The position numbers were made by a program, and so were the translations under genes. A stretch of 57,087 nt of DNA from Chloroflexota bacterium. GTDB taxonomy: Bacteria > Chloroflexota > Dehalococcoidia > Lucifugimonadales > Lucifugimonadaceae. The stretch spans positions 1 to 57,087 of the forward strand of contig JAJCYY010000048.1 of assembly GCA_029262735.1 (NCBI GenBank), read 5' to 3'. This document shows, piece by piece, positions 17,182 to 26,253 of this stretch. The notes below the pieces were generated by a model that was given only the letters and a program-made list of their open reading frames with translations, did no database searches and had not been told where the DNA came from. Position 1 is the stretch's first letter. Every line of letters starts with the position of its first letter.

Positions 17182-18078
17182 ATGGACGAACAAGATAAAC
17201 AGGACAACTCCGAGCAGGATGATGCTGGAGTAAAGAGTGAAGGAGAGGCGACTCCCGAGGCAAGTGCGGCTGATGAAACTTCCGCGGAAGTAGCTGAAGT
17301 TGCTACGGAAGAGACAGAGGTTCCTGCTGCCGATGAATCTGCCGACGCGGTTGAAGAAGAGCCGGAAGCTCCCGCGGCCGATGTTTCAGATGAGCCTGCC
17401 GCGCAGGAAGAGACTGCACCGGCGCCACCAGGCGCAGTAGAAGAAATATCTCCCGCTCCAGAGATGTCCGGGTTGATCGGGCGCAAGATCGGAATGACGA
17501 CGTACTACACCGACGATGGCCGTGCCGTTCCGGTGACTGCTGTTGAGGTCGGTCCCTGTGTCGTTACACAGGTCAAGACTGAACAACGCAACGGCTACGA
17601 GGCGATTCAGGTCGGCTTCCTGGCCGCAAAGAACGTTAATAAGCCAATGGCCGGACACATGGAGCGTTCAGGTGGCAGGTTCCGACACCTCCAGGAATTT
17701 CAAGTGAAAGACCTCGGCGAGTTCGAAGTCGGGCAGCAGATTCTTGCGAATCTTTTTGAGACAGGGGACAAGGTGAAGGTTTCCGGGGTCACAAAAGGAA
17801 AAGGATTCGCCGGCGGTGTTAAAAGATGGGGATTTGCCGGTGGCCCAAAAACGCACGGCCAATCCGACCGTCACCGATCTCCCGGCTCGATCGGCGCTGG
17901 CAGCTCGCCCGGCCGAGTGTGGCCTGGCACAAAAATGGCGGGACACTACGGCGCTGCAAATGTGACGCAACGTGGACTGCAGGTCATTCTCTCCGACCCG
18001 CAGCGGAATCTGGTGCTAATTGGCGGTGCTGTTCCCGGTCACAGGAATAGCATCGTGCGAATCGAGAAACAGGCATAG
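17182..18078 (+). CDS. rplC: 50S ribosomal protein L3 with acidic N-terminal extension
   Basis: L3 is an early assembly protein whose loop reaches the peptidyl transferase centre. The canonical protein starts at MSGLIGRKIGMT (Met95, ATG 17464) and contains VTKGKGFAGGVKRWGFAGGPKTHG and the MAGHYG segment. Before it lies a 94-residue extension with about 32 Asp/Glu and only 2 Lys, rich in Ala and Pro. The frame is open from ATG 17182, four bases after the rpsJ stop, which is the normal gene spacing here. ATG 17464 has no good Shine-Dalgarno, so the extension is probably translated. Both starts might be used. The extension has no counterpart in standard L3. Confidence 0.93.
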   Translation: MDEQDKQDNSEQDDAGVKSEGEATPEASAADETSAEVAEVATEETEVPAADESADAVEEEPEAPAADVSDEPAAQEETAPAPPGAVEEISPAPEMSGLIGRKIGMTTYYTDDGRAVPVTAVEVGPCVVTQVKTEQRNGYEAIQVGFLAAKNVNKPMAGHMERSGGRFRHLQEFQVKDLGEFEVGQQILANLFETGDKVKVSGVTKGKGFAGGVKRWGFAGGPKTHGQSDRHRSPGSIGAGSSPGRVWPGTKMAGHYGAANVTQRGLQVILSDPQRNLVLIGGAVPGHRNSIVRIEKQA

Positions 18079-18082
18079 TCTG

Positions 18083-18718
18083 ATGGAACTACAGGTCAAG
18101 GACATATCCGGCAAAATAGTCGGCAACGTCGATGGCGACGATGCCGTGTGGGGTGCCGACGCTAACGACGCCCTGTTGCACCAGGCAGTTGTGGCCCAGC
18201 AGGCGAATCGCCGACAGGGCACGCAAGATACCCAGACTCGTGCTGAGGTCAGCTACTCAACGCGGAAGTTGCGCGCTCAGAAGGGCGGCGGCAGGGCACG
18301 CCTTGGCAGCAGGAAGTCACCCAATCTCCGTGGTGGTGGAGTAGCGCACGGGCCGCACCCGCGCAGCTACAGGCAGAGGCTTCCAAAGAAGATGCGCAGG
18401 CAGGCGCTAAGAATTGCCCTGGCGAACCATGTTCGAGGTGAGTCGCTCGTCGTGCTCAACTCGCTTGACCTCGATGCTCCGAAGACCCGCTCGATTCTTG
18501 ACATGGTGAACGCGCTCGAGCTGAGCGGTCGAATCCTGATCGTCACCTCGGGAGTCAACCAGAACGTTCTCACTTCCTGTGCAAACACCCAGGGTGTGCA
18601 AAGCGTCGAGGCCCGGAACCTGAGCGCGCTCAAGGCGACATCCGCGCCGAATCTCATCGTCACACAGGAAGCGGTTCAGGAAGTGAACACACTCTGGGGC
18701 AAGGGAGCTTCGGCATGA
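18083..18718 (+). CDS. rplD: 50S ribosomal protein L4
   Basis: The protein has 211 residues from ATG 18083 (MELQVKDISGK), 4 bases after the L3 stop; a longer in-frame extension overlapping L3 was rejected. Family segments include HQAVVAQQANRRQGT, the exit-tunnel loop RKLRAQKGGGRARLGS and GGGVAHGPHPRSY. L4 binds 23S rRNA, lines the peptide exit tunnel and in E. coli represses the S10 operon. The stop overlaps the rplW start (ATGA). Confidence 0.96.
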   Translation: MELQVKDISGKIVGNVDGDDAVWGADANDALLHQAVVAQQANRRQGTQDTQTRAEVSYSTRKLRAQKGGGRARLGSRKSPNLRGGGVAHGPHPRSYRQRLPKKMRRQALRIALANHVRGESLVVLNSLDLDAPKTRSILDMVNALELSGRILIVTSGVNQNVLTSCANTQGVQSVEARNLSALKATSAPNLIVTQEAVQEVNTLWGKGASA

Positions 18719-18999
18719 ACCTTACAGACGTGCTGAAAAGCCCGGTTGTAACTGAAAAATCCACACTCTTGCAAGAGCAGGGTAAGTACGTCTTCAAGGT
18801 AAATCTGAAAGCTTCGAAGAACGATATCAGGCGGGCGATCGAGGCTGCGTTTGACGTTCAAGTTGTGTCCGTCAACACGCTCCGTATACACGGCAAAATG
18901 AAGACGTATGGCCGAAACCGGAGTAAGCAACCGGATACCAAGAAGGCAATCGTCAAGCTTGCGGTCGGCGATTCAATTCAGTTGTTTGAGGGCGCGTAA
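18715..18999 (+). CDS. rplW: 50S ribosomal protein L23
   Basis: The protein has 94 residues. It begins MNLTDVLKSPVVTEKS, and has KYVFKVNLKASKNDIRRAIEAAFDVQVVSVNT and a lysine/arginine-rich loop KMKTYGRNRSKQPD. L23 lies beside the tunnel exit and docks the signal recognition particle and trigger factor. It overlaps rplD by 4 bases and is followed by rplB after 3 bases. Confidence 0.96.
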   Translation: MNLTDVLKSPVVTEKSTLLQEQGKYVFKVNLKASKNDIRRAIEAAFDVQVVSVNTLRIHGKMKTYGRNRSKQPDTKKAIVKLAVGDSIQLFEGA

Positions 19000-19002
19000 C
19001 CG

Positions 19003-19830
19003 ATGGGACTTAAAGAGTTAGATCCAACAACGCCGGGTCGCCGCGATACGATCGCAGACGATTTCAGCGATATAACCAAATCGAAGCCAGAGAAGTCATT
19101 GCTGGCGCCGATGAAGAAGACGGGTGGGCGCAACCATCACGGCCGCGTAACAGTTCGTCATCGCGGTGGCGGGCACAAGCGCCGCTACCGGATCGTTGAC
19201 TTCAAGCGTGACAAGGCCGGTGACGCCAGCGTACTGTCGATCGAGTATGACCCGAACCGTACCGCTCGAATCGCATTGATTCGATATGAAGATGGCACAA
19301 AGCGATACATCGTAGCTCCAGAAGGTCTTGCGGTCGGCGCCGTCATCCGAAGCCAGGAGTCCGGGGCGATCACCGCCGGCAATGCCATGAAGCTGGGAAG
19401 TTTGCCAACCGGCACGACGGTGCACAACCTGGAGACACATCCGGGTCGTGGCGGCCAGCTTGTGAAGAGTGCCGGCGTTTCGGCACAGGTCATGGCGCAT
19501 GAAGGCGACTACACACTGGTGCGGTTGCCATCGGGCGAAATGAGACGGCTCTTGAGCCAGTGCATGGCCACTGTTGGGCAGGTGTCTAATCCTGACCACA
19601 AGAACATAAAGCTGGGTAAGGCTGGGCGAACGCGACACCGTGGTCGCAGGCCGCAGGTCCGAGGCTCGGCGATGTACCCTGCAGCACACCCTCACGGTGG
19701 TGGTGAAGGTAGAGCGCCGATCGGCATGCCAGGGCCAAAAACCCCCTGGGGCAAGCCAGCACTTGGCCACAGGACGAGAAAAAACAAGCGAACAAACAAG
19801 TTCATCCTGAGGCGCAGGTACCAGCGCTAA
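19003..19830 (+). CDS. rplB: 50S ribosomal protein L2
   Basis: The protein has 275 residues, the full family length. It shows [19 protein letters not shown] near the N terminus, [14 protein letters not shown], the [15 protein letters not shown] core and the C-terminal [13 protein letters not shown] loop with the conserved histidine near the peptidyl transferase centre. L2 joins subunits and supports peptide bond formation. It is followed by rpsS after 12 bases. Confidence 0.97.
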   Translation: MGLKELDPTTPGRRDTIADDFSDITKSKPEKSLLAPMKKTGGRNHHGRVTVRHRGGGHKRRYRIVDFKRDKAGDASVLSIEYDPNRTARIALIRYEDGTKRYIVAPEGLAVGAVIRSQESGAITAGNAMKLGSLPTGTTVHNLETHPGRGGQLVKSAGVSAQVMAHEGDYTLVRLPSGEMRRLLSQCMATVGQVSNPDHKNIKLGKAGRTRHRGRRPQVRGSAMYPAAHPHGGGEGRAPIGMPGPKTPWGKPALGHRTRKNKRTNKFILRRRYQR

Positions 19831-19842
19831 CGAGATCTATTA

Positions 19843-20121
19843 ATGAGCAGGTCAATTAAAAAAGGACCCTGGGTCCATCCGAAATTGATGAAGAAGGTTC
19901 TAGCTGCCCAGAACTCTGGAGGCAGACAGGTCATTCAGACGTGGTCGCGATCTTCAATGATCATGCCGGAGATGGTGAACCTTACGATCGCGGTCCACAA
20001 TGGAAAGCAGCATGTGCCGGTTCTAATTACAGAGAACATGGTTGGCCACAGACTCGGAGAGTTTGCGGCAACCCGTGTTTTCCGCGGGCATCGCTCAGAC
20101 AGGTCCAGCTCAGTCCGGTAG
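19843..20121 (+). CDS. rpsS: 30S ribosomal protein S19
   Basis: The protein has 92 residues. It begins [19 protein letters not shown] and contains [13 protein letters not shown] and the [24 protein letters not shown] segment typical of S19. S19 forms a complex with S13 in the 30S head. It is followed by rplV after 7 bases. Confidence 0.96.
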   Translation: MSRSIKKGPWVHPKLMKKVLAAQNSGGRQVIQTWSRSSMIMPEMVNLTIAVHNGKQHVPVLITENMVGHRLGEFAATRVFRGHRSDRSSSVR

Positions 20122-20128
20122 AAAACAA

Positions 20129-20467
20129 ATGACATTCGCACGATCAAAGAACATAGGTATCTCGGCGTACAAGATGAGGCTCGTCATCGATCAGGTTCGA
20201 GGCGTGGCTGTCTCCGAAGCCGAGCGACGGCTGATGTACATGACCAGCCCGGCAGCAGATGTCGTGTTGCGTACAGTCCGTTCTGCCGCGGCGAATGCTG
20301 AGAATAACGATCTGCTAAACAAAGACGATCTTAAAATTGTGCGAATAACGGCAGACCAGGGACCGGTGTTGAAGCGCTACCAGCCTCGAGCGCGAGGCAG
20401 GGCTGGCGCGAAAGACCGTCCTTCATGTCATCTAACGATCGAAGTGGCTGAGGCAAGGATTAACTAA
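20129..20467 (+). CDS. rplV: 50S ribosomal protein L22
   Basis: The protein has 112 residues from ATG 20129 (MTFARSKNIGISAYKMR), the family start. An in-frame upstream extension lies inside rpsS and was rejected. L22 has VIDQVRGVAVSEA, SAAANAENN and the tunnel-lining beta-hairpin LKRYQPRARGRAG. Its tip lines the exit tunnel near macrolide sites. The stop codon shares one base with the rpsC start. Confidence 0.96.
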   Translation: MTFARSKNIGISAYKMRLVIDQVRGVAVSEAERRLMYMTSPAADVVLRTVRSAAANAENNDLLNKDDLKIVRITADQGPVLKRYQPRARGRAGAKDRPSCHLTIEVAEARIN

Positions 20468-21348
20468 TGGGACAGAAGACTCACCCAATAGGATTTCGCC
20501 TCGGCGGCGTCATGGACTGGCAAGCCCACTGGTTTGCTCACCGTGGGGGCGAGTACCGAAAGCTGACCGCAGAAGACTATTCGATTAGAAAACTAATCGG
20601 TGAACGCTTCGGTGACAGTGGTGCGATCTCGAAGATCGAAATTGAAAGAGGCCCGCAAGACCTCGTCGTAACCATCAACACGGCGCGGCCCGGCATCATC
20701 ATCGGTCGTGGCGGACAGCGCGTTGATGAGCTTCGAGCAGAGCTTGAGAAGATGACCGAGAAGCGGGCTCGCCTAAATATTCAGGAAGTACGACAGCCAG
20801 AACTTGACGCTGCACTGGTTGGTCGGAGCATCGGAGAGCAGATCGAGCGGCGTGTCGCATATCGGCGGGCGGTACGCCTGGCTATGCAGCGCACAATGCA
20901 GTCCGGTGCCCGTGGCGTAAAGGTAGTGGTGTCAGGCCGACTTGGTGGTGCGGACATCGCCCGGACCGACAAACAGATGGAAGGGCAGGTCCCGCTCCAC
21001 ACGCTGCGTGCGGAAATCGACTACGCGGTCTCTGAAGCCCGCACGACCTTTGGGACCATTGGCATCAAAGTGTGGATATATAAGGGTGACGTAGTGCCGA
21101 CGGCTGAGAACCTGCGCGCCAGGTCAATGGCTCGCCTATCGCTCGGTACTGCTCCTGAACAGCAGCGCGGCGGCGGAGGTGGCGACTCAGGCCGCTCCGG
21201 CGGTGGCGAGGGTTCACGGCGAGGCAGAGGTGGAAGAGGCGGTGGCGGTTCGAGAGGACGGTCTCGCGGCGGCGCACCCGCCCAGGGTCCCGCCACGAAT
21301 GCGCCTAAAGCTGCCGCCGCAGACAGTCCCTCAACGGAGAGCAACTGA
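20467..21348 (+). CDS. rpsC: 30S ribosomal protein S3 with RG-rich C-terminal tail
   Basis: S3 lies at the mRNA entry channel of the small subunit. The protein has 293 residues. The core shows [13 protein letters not shown], the KH-domain [11 protein letters not shown], and the C-terminal [19 protein letters not shown] plus [11 protein letters not shown] segments. From about residue 234 there is a 60-residue tail of GGG, RG and RGG repeats ending in an Ala/Pro/Ser-rich stretch. RGG tails are typical of RNA-binding proteins but not of standard S3. It overlaps rplV and rplP by one base each. Confidence 0.95.
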   Translation: MGQKTHPIGFRLGGVMDWQAHWFAHRGGEYRKLTAEDYSIRKLIGERFGDSGAISKIEIERGPQDLVVTINTARPGIIIGRGGQRVDELRAELEKMTEKRARLNIQEVRQPELDAALVGRSIGEQIERRVAYRRAVRLAMQRTMQSGARGVKVVVSGRLGGADIARTDKQMEGQVPLHTLRAEIDYAVSEARTTFGTIGIKVWIYKGDVVPTAENLRARSMARLSLGTAPEQQRGGGGGDSGRSGGGEGSRRGRGGRGGGGSRGRSRGGAPAQGPATNAPKAAAADSPSTESN

Positions 21349-21764
21349 TGCTGCAGCCACGCAGAACCAAGTTCAGGAAACAGCATCGGGGTCGCATGGC
21401 GGGCGCTCGGACCGTTGGATCGACTCTCGCGTTCGGTGACTATGGCCTGAAAGCCACTGGCCCCGGTTGGGTCAGCGCCAGGCAGATCGAGGCTGCAAGG
21501 CGAGCAGCGACCGGCTATGTAAAGCGTGGCGGCAAGATCTGGATCCGGGTGTTCCCTGACAAGCCAGTGTCTTCGAGACCGGCAGAGACCCGAATGGGTG
21601 GTGGCAAGGGCGCCGTGGACCACTGGATTGCGGTGGTCAGACGCGGCCGCATGATGTACGAGATGTCAGATGTTCCGGAAGACGTAGCTCGCGAAGCGCT
21701 ACGTCGAGCGGCACGCAAGCTGTCGGTCCCGACGACCATCGTCAGCCGACAGGACACATTGTGA
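21348..21764 (+). CDS. rplP: 50S ribosomal protein L16
   Basis: The protein has 138 residues. It begins [19 protein letters not shown] and contains [11 protein letters not shown], the conserved arginine loop [28 protein letters not shown] and [13 protein letters not shown]16 is a late-assembly protein that contacts tRNA at the central protuberance. The start overlaps the rpsC stop (TGATG). Confidence 0.96.
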   Translation: MLQPRRTKFRKQHRGRMAGARTVGSTLAFGDYGLKATGPGWVSARQIEAARRAATGYVKRGGKIWIRVFPDKPVSSRPAETRMGGGKGAVDHWIAVVRRGRMMYEMSDVPEDVAREALRRAARKLSVPTTIVSRQDTL

Positions 21765-21770
21765 TCCAAT

Positions 21771-21995
21771 ATGCAGATTAGCGAAGTCAGAGAACTTAAA
21801 ATAGATGAGTTGCAGAAGGAGCTCGAAAACCAGGAGCGATCGCTGATGAACCTCCGGTTCCGCGGGGCGACGATGCAGCTTTCAGATTTCACGGAGATCC
21901 GCAAAACGCGCCGGACGATTGCACGTATCAACACTGTGTTGCGAGAGCGCGAGATTGTGGAAGAGATGAGTGTTTCAGAAGGACAGGTGAATTAG
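21771..21995 (+). CDS. rpmC: 50S ribosomal protein L29
   Basis: The protein has 74 residues and is all alpha-helical by composition. ELKIDELQKELENQERSLMNLRFRGATMQLSDFTEIRKTRRTIARI is the two-helix L29 body with its conserved NLRF and R-x-x-R-x-x-IA-R-I segments, given here only as landmarks. L29 sits at the tunnel exit beside L23. It ends one base before the TTG start of rpsQ, so the two are tightly coupled. Confidence 0.94.
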   Translation: MQISEVRELKIDELQKELENQERSLMNLRFRGATMQLSDFTEIRKTRRTIARINTVLREREIVEEMSVSEGQVN

Positions 21996-21996
21996 T

Positions 21997-22329
21997 TTGG
22001 CAGGTACTCGCAGGCGGCAACTCGGGACCGTCCTGAATGACAAGAACGACCAGACGATAGTGGTCGGCGTTTCCTGGTTGCAGCGTCACAGGATCTATAA
22101 GAAGAATCGCAGACGCCTTACGCGTCTGGTAGCGCATGACCCGGCAAACTCGGCGTCGATAGGCGATCGCGTCCTACTGGAAGAATCGCGGCCGGTCTCG
22201 CGCACCAAGCGTTGGCGGCTGGTTGAAATAGTCGAAAAGATCGACGTGGCCGAAGTCCAGCCGGCTGAGATCGACCGCATGCCAGGCGAGACGCTACGTG
22301 AAAACAGCAGTGACAGTGATGAGGAATAG
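21997..22329 (+). CDS. rpsQ: 30S ribosomal protein S17
   Basis: The protein has 110 residues from a TTG start at 21997, one base after the L29 stop. The OB-fold core has [16 protein letters not shown], the [19 protein letters not shown] loop and [24 protein letters not shown]17 binds the 5' domain of 16S rRNA. The C terminus runs about 20 residues past the usual end and finishes in the acidic SSDSDEE, a mild version of the charged tails on L3, L5, L13 and RpoA. Confidence 0.93.
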   Translation: MAGTRRRQLGTVLNDKNDQTIVVGVSWLQRHRIYKKNRRRLTRLVAHDPANSASIGDRVLLEESRPVSRTKRWRLVEIVEKIDVAEVQPAEIDRMPGETLRENSSDSDEE

Positions 22330-22349
22330 GCCACAGGGCACAGCCTGAG

Positions 22350-22718
22350 ATGATTCAAAGAGAGTCGAGATTAAAAGTAGCTGACAACTCCGGCGCGAAA
22401 GAGGTGCTCTGCATCAACATCGTCGGTGGAAGCGCGCGCAAGTCTGCGTCGCTTGGCGACATCATTACCTGTTCTGTAAAGGACGCTCTGCCCGGCGGCA
22501 CCGTTCGCATGCACCAGGTTGTCAAGGCTGTCATCGTTCGGACGTCAAAGGCGATCCGCCGGAGGGATGGCTCATACATACGGTTCGACGATAACGCATG
22601 CGTCGTCCTCGGAGACGACAACAACCCCCGGGGGACCCGCATATTCGGCCCCGTTGCCCGCGAACTGCGTGATCGAGAGTTCATGCGAATCATTTCGCTT
22701 GCCCCGGAGGTGCTCTAA
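22350..22718 (+). CDS. rplN: 50S ribosomal protein L14
   Basis: The protein has 122 residues, the standard length. It begins [19 protein letters not shown] and contains [34 protein letters not shown] and [16 protein letters not shown]14 forms an intersubunit bridge near the factor-binding site. It is followed by rplX after 3 bases. Confidence 0.97.
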   Translation: MIQRESRLKVADNSGAKEVLCINIVGGSARKSASLGDIITCSVKDALPGGTVRMHQVVKAVIVRTSKAIRRRDGSYIRFDDNACVVLGDDNNPRGTRIFGPVARELRDREFMRIISLAPEVL

Positions 22719-22721
22719 CCA

Positions 22722-23033
22722 ATGGCACAGCGAATCAAGAAGGGCGACACCGTCCTTGTCATCTCAGGTAAAGACCGCGGTGTTCGCGGCGAAGTGATTC
22801 GGGTTGAGCTGAAAAAAGGACTTGCCGTAGTGGAAGGTGCGAATGTAGCGACTCGCCACATCAAACGGCAGCAGGGAGTCGCCCAGACCGGCATCATTCA
22901 TGGTGAGGCGCCGATCCCACTCAGCAAGCTGATGCTGGTAGATACAGACACACAACTCGCCGGAAGGGCGCAGTTCAAGTTCCTGGAGGACGGACGCAAA
23001 GTCCGGGTGGTTAAGCGTGGCAAACGCTCCTGA
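22722..23033 (+). CDS. rplX: 50S ribosomal protein L24
   Basis: The protein has 103 residues. The KOW motif [20 protein letters not shown] starts the domain, followed by [13 protein letters not shown] and [15 protein letters not shown]24 is one of the first proteins to bind 23S rRNA in assembly. The last 17 bases overlap the GTG start of rplE in another frame, unusual in length for this operon. Confidence 0.95.
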   Translation: MAQRIKKGDTVLVISGKDRGVRGEVIRVELKKGLAVVEGANVATRHIKRQQGVAQTGIIHGEAPIPLSKLMLVDTDTQLAGRAQFKFLEDGRKVRVVKRGKRS

Positions 23034-23823
23034 CGAACAAGTGAAAGACGAAGTGCCTGAGGCCGAAGAGGCTTCGAAACCTTCCAAGTCTGCTGCCAAA
23101 CCAAAGGCCGCGGCGAAAAAGCCCGCGCCCCGCAAGCGAGCAGGCTCTCCGCGCGCTAAGAAGGCACCAGCAAAAGCAGCATCTGCAAAAACAGCAACCG
23201 CCAAGAAAGCGCCCGCCAAGACGGCGGCAGCCACTAACGGCACCGGGAGTGTTGGCTTGCCGCGACTCCTGGAGAGTTACCGATCGGAAGTGCAGCCGGT
23301 TCTTATTCGAGAGTTCGGTTACGACAACGCTATGCGCGCTCCAAGGCTGACGAAGCTGGTAGTAAACATCGGACTCGGTGAAGCGTTGACTTCGTCCAGC
23401 GCGCTTGGTGCGGCTGTGGGCGATCTTGCCATCATCACCGGGCAGAAGGCACGGGAGAACAAAGCCCGTAAATCCATCGCTGCCTTCAAGCTTCGAGAAG
23501 GCCAGACTATCGGCGCATCGGTAACGCTGCGCGGTAACAGGATGTGGCACTTCTTCGACCGACTCGTCAATATCGCGCTTCCTCGTGTCAGAGATTTCAG
23601 GGGCGTTCCCCGGCAGTCCTTCGATGGACGCGGAAACTACACCCTGGGCCTGGGTGATCAGGCTGTTTTTCCTGAGATTGACTACAATCAGATAGACAAA
23701 CTACGCGGAATGCAGATCGTGCTCGTCACCTCTGCTCGGACTGATGAAGAAGGACGCAGGCTCCTGGAGTTACTTGGAGTCCCCTTCATGCGAATCGATG
23801 ACCCACGATTGGTTGGGGTTTAA
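23017..23823 (+). CDS. rplE: 50S ribosomal protein L5 with H1-like N-terminal extension
   Basis: L5 binds 5S rRNA at the central protuberance. The family core begins near [11 protein letters not shown] (residue 82 on) and includes [16 protein letters not shown], the [21 protein letters not shown] segment and the [11 protein letters not shown] strand. Before it are 80 residues, first acidic, then rich in Lys, Ala and Pro with [11 protein letters not shown] repeats like histone H1 tails. The GTG start (23017) lies inside rplX and has GGTGG six bases upstream. A TTG at 23257 with GGGAG upstream could start a short L5 with the usual N terminus, so two forms are possible. Standard L5 is about 180 residues; this has 268. 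Confidence 0.93.
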   Translation: MANAPDEQVKDEVPEAEEASKPSKSAAKPKAAAKKPAPRKRAGSPRAKKAPAKAASAKTATAKKAPAKTAAATNGTGSVGLPRLLESYRSEVQPVLIREFGYDNAMRAPRLTKLVVNIGLGEALTSSSALGAAVGDLAIITGQKARENKARKSIAAFKLREGQTIGASVTLRGNRMWHFFDRLVNIALPRVRDFRGVPRQSFDGRGNYTLGLGDQAVFPEIDYNQIDKLRGMQIVLVTSARTDEEGRRLLELLGVPFMRIDDPRLVGV

Positions 23824-23825
23824 CT

Positions 23826-24131
23826 ATGGCCAAGAAGTCTTCAATCGAAAAGAATGAACGCCGTAAGAGAATGGTTGCTAAGTACGCTGTGGAGCGAGCT
23901 GAGCTGAAAGGTATCGCAGAAAATCTCTCGCGTTCAGTCGAAGAACGCATGCAAGCTCGGCAGGCTCTGGCGATGCTTCCGCTCAACTCCAGCCCGAACC
24001 GCGTGCGGAACCGATGTGAAATCACAGGGCGCCCACGCGGCTACCTGCGCTTTTTTGGCCTATCACGAATTGCCTTCCGTGACCTTGCGCTCAAGGGCCA
24101 ATTGCCCGGCGTACGAAAAGGCAATCACTGA
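23826..24131 (+). CDS. rpsN: 30S ribosomal protein S14 (zinc-free long form)
   Basis: The protein has 101 residues. [21 protein letters not shown] starts it, and it ends [28 protein letters not shown] followed by [11 protein letters not shown]. Only one of the four zinc cysteines remains (the C of NRCEITGR), so this is the long, zinc-independent type. S14 completes the 30S head near S3 and S10. It follows the L5 stop by 2 bases. Confidence 0.96.
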   Translation: MAKKSSIEKNERRKRMVAKYAVERAELKGIAENLSRSVEERMQARQALAMLPLNSSPNRVRNRCEITGRPRGYLRFFGLSRIAFRDLALKGQLPGVRKGNH

Positions 24132-24155
24132 GCCACCCTGTATTCGGAGATAGAT

Positions 24156-24560
24156 TTGCCAGTAACTGATCCAATATCTGACATGCTCACCCGCATTCGT
24201 AACGCCGTCCAAGTGCGTCACGAATCGGTTAACGTGCCCGCATCCCGCATGCGCGGTGAGCTGCTCAAGCTCATGCAAGGCGAAGGGTTCATCAAAGGTT
24301 TCGAAACGGTAGAGAAGACGGCGAAGGCGCCAGAGTCTTTCCGTGTGAAAATCAACTACTACGAAGACACCGAACCCGTGATCCAGGGACTAAAGCGCGT
24401 GAGCACACCTGGTCTACGCGTCTACGTGGGCAAGAACGAGATACCGCGCTACTTCGGTGGCCTGGGGGTCTCATTCATGTCCACACCGAATGGTGTAATG
24501 ACCGGCCGCGAGGCGCGGCGTTCTGGCGTTGGTGGCGAGTTGCTGTTCTACGTTTGGTAA
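24156..24560 (+). CDS. rpsH: 30S ribosomal protein S8
   Basis: The protein has 134 residues from a TTG at 24156 preceded by GGAGATAG. It has TDPISDMLTRIRNAVQVRHESVNVPAS at the N terminus (landmarks only) and the C-terminal PGLRVYVGKNEIPRYFGGLGVSFMST segment, then GVMTGREARRSGVGGELLFYVW. S8 binds the central domain of 16S rRNA and in E. coli represses the spc operon. It is followed by rplF after 18 bases. Confidence 0.96.
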   Translation: MPVTDPISDMLTRIRNAVQVRHESVNVPASRMRGELLKLMQGEGFIKGFETVEKTAKAPESFRVKINYYEDTEPVIQGLKRVSTPGLRVYVGKNEIPRYFGGLGVSFMSTPNGVMTGREARRSGVGGELLFYVW

Positions 24561-24578
24561 GGCTTTAAGAGAGAAACA

Positions 24579-25127
24579 ATGTCTAGGATAGGTTTTACAC
24601 CGATCACAGTTCCCTCCGGCGTCGAGGTGAAGATCAATAAGAACTTGGTCTCGGTCAAAGGAAAGCTCGGCGAGTTAAATCGCACGCTGTCGACGAAGAT
24701 CGACGTGAAGCTCGAGGACGGTATCGTCAACGTTACGCGGCACGATGACCAGCCAGAGAGCCGTTCACTGCACGGGCTGACGCGAAGCCTGGTTAATAAC
24801 ATGGTGATCGGTGTCAACGAGGGATTCGAAAAGCGGCTCCAGTTGATTGGCACGGGCTACCGGGTTCAGCAGCGAGGCAAGGGACTTGAAATGAGCCTTG
24901 GTTTCTCCCACTCAGTGCCGGTGGAGCCGCTGGGGACCAACATCCTGAAGGCTGACGGCCAGACGTTCGTCGTAATCAGCGGCCCGGACAAGGAGCAGGT
25001 TGGCGAACAGGCTGCTCGTATCCGGAAGATTCGAAAGCCGAATCCATATACCGGAAAAGGGATCATTTATCAGAACGAAGTCGTCAGGCGCAAGGCAGGC
25101 AAGGCCGCCGGCGGCAAGGGAGTTTAA
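24579..25127 (+). CDS. rplF: 50S ribosomal protein L6
   Basis: The protein has 182 residues with two similar alpha/beta halves. It begins MSRIGFTPITVPSGVEVKI and includes VKGKLGELNRTLS, HGLTRSLVNNMVIGVNEGFEK and the second-half signature GPDKEQVGEQAARIRKIRKPNPYTGKGI (landmarks only). L6 lies near the sarcin-ricin loop and the factor-binding region. It is followed by rplR after 4 bases. Confidence 0.97.
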   Translation: MSRIGFTPITVPSGVEVKINKNLVSVKGKLGELNRTLSTKIDVKLEDGIVNVTRHDDQPESRSLHGLTRSLVNNMVIGVNEGFEKRLQLIGTGYRVQQRGKGLEMSLGFSHSVPVEPLGTNILKADGQTFVVISGPDKEQVGEQAARIRKIRKPNPYTGKGIIYQNEVVRRKAGKAAGGKGV

Positions 25128-25131
25128 CTAG

Positions 25132-25485
25132 ATGGCGAGCCGCAGATTTGAACCAGGACGGCGCTCGATGCGTCACCGTCGCGTGCGGAAAAGGGTCGCG
25201 GGTACGTCCGCGCGTCCCCGCCTTTCGGTATTCCGATCAAATAAACAGATCTACGCGCAGATAGTTGACGATATCGCCGGTCAAACTTTGGCTGCTGCGT
25301 CGAGCCTCGAGTCTGAAGGTGCCGACGACAAAAAATCGGCTGCTACCTCGGTGGGCCAGGCGATTGCGAAAAAGGCATCCGAATCGGGCATCAAACAGGT
25401 TGTGTTTGATCGCGCCGGCTACAAGTACCATGGCCGGGTGAAGGCGCTTGCAGATGGTGCACGAGCCGGAGGACTAAACTTCTAA
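25132..25485 (+). CDS. rplR: 50S ribosomal protein L18
   Basis: The protein has 117 residues. A basic N terminus ([22 protein letters not shown]) leads to [16 protein letters not shown], and the C-terminal half has [23 protein letters not shown]18 binds 5S rRNA together with L5 and L25. It is directly followed by rpsE with no gap between stop and start. Confidence 0.96.
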   Translation: MASRRFEPGRRSMRHRRVRKRVAGTSARPRLSVFRSNKQIYAQIVDDIAGQTLAAASSLESEGADDKKSAATSVGQAIAKKASESGIKQVVFDRAGYKYHGRVKALADGARAGGLNF

Positions 25486-26013
25486 ATGGTTAACCAGAGA
25501 CAGGACCGTCGCGGTGGCCAGCGTCGCAGAGACGACGAAGATTCAGCTTTCGTTGAACAGGTTGTGAAGATTCGCCGCGTCTCCAAAGTCGTCAAAGGTG
25601 GCCGTAACCTTACGTTCAATGCCATGGTCGTTGTTGGTGACGGAGCAGGCAATGTCGGCATCGCCCTCGGGAAAGCCGGAGCCGTGCCGGACGCTGTTCG
25701 CAAAGGCACGGCAAACGCTCGAAAGAGCATGATTCCGGTCACGTTGAGGGACACGACCATCCCTCACGAAGTGACGTATCGCTTCAGCGGTTCGTCAGTG
25801 CTACTCAAACCAGCCGCGCCGGGCACCGGGGTTATTGCCGGGGGTGGAGTGCGTGCAGTACTTGAAGCCGCCGGTGTCAAAGACGTTCTGACCAAAACAT
25901 TTGGCTCTACTAACTCAATAAACGTGGTGAAAGCCACACTTGAAGCATTGAAGCAGTTGAGAAACCCTGAAACCGAGCTTGCGAGGCGTCGAGCCGCCGT
26001 GACTCTGGCCTAG
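25486..26013 (+). CDS. rpsE: 30S ribosomal protein S5
   Basis: The protein has 175 residues. The N-terminal double-stranded RNA-binding fold has [19 protein letters not shown] and [26 protein letters not shown]. The C-terminal half has [25 protein letters not shown] and the SxNxxNVVKAT segment ([12 protein letters not shown]). S5 takes part in decoding fidelity and mRNA unwinding. Confidence 0.97.
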   Translation: MVNQRQDRRGGQRRRDDEDSAFVEQVVKIRRVSKVVKGGRNLTFNAMVVVGDGAGNVGIALGKAGAVPDAVRKGTANARKSMIPVTLRDTTIPHEVTYRFSGSSVLLKPAAPGTGVIAGGGVRAVLEAAGVKDVLTKTFGSTNSINVVKATLEALKQLRNPETELARRRAAVTLA

Positions 26014-26032
26014 TTAGATCGGCGAACCAGTT

Positions 26033-26215
26033 ATGGCAAAGCTTCGTATTACGCAAGTTAGAAGTTCCATTGGAACCAAGCCAAGGCAGCGGGCAACTCT
26101 GAAGGCGCTCGGCCTGAGGCGAATCCGTCACCAGGTCGTCCAGGACGATTCTCCGGCAATTGCCGGGATGATAAAAAAGGTCAGCCACCTCATAGAGGTC
26201 GAGCCCGAAAATTAG
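26033..26215 (+). CDS. rpmD: 50S ribosomal protein L30
   Basis: The protein has 60 residues, the normal length. It shows KLRITQVRSSIGTKPRQRATL, the ALGLRRI segment and the C-terminal GMIKKVSHLIEVE, where the GM(I/V)xKVxHLV pattern is diagnostic. L30 is a small surface protein of the 50S subunit. It lies between rpsE and rplO as in most bacteria. Confidence 0.95.
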   Translation: MAKLRITQVRSSIGTKPRQRATLKALGLRRIRHQVVQDDSPAIAGMIKKVSHLIEVEPEN

Positions 26216-26253
26216 CCGCGCCCTCTGGGCATATCACGAATCAAAGCAGAGAG

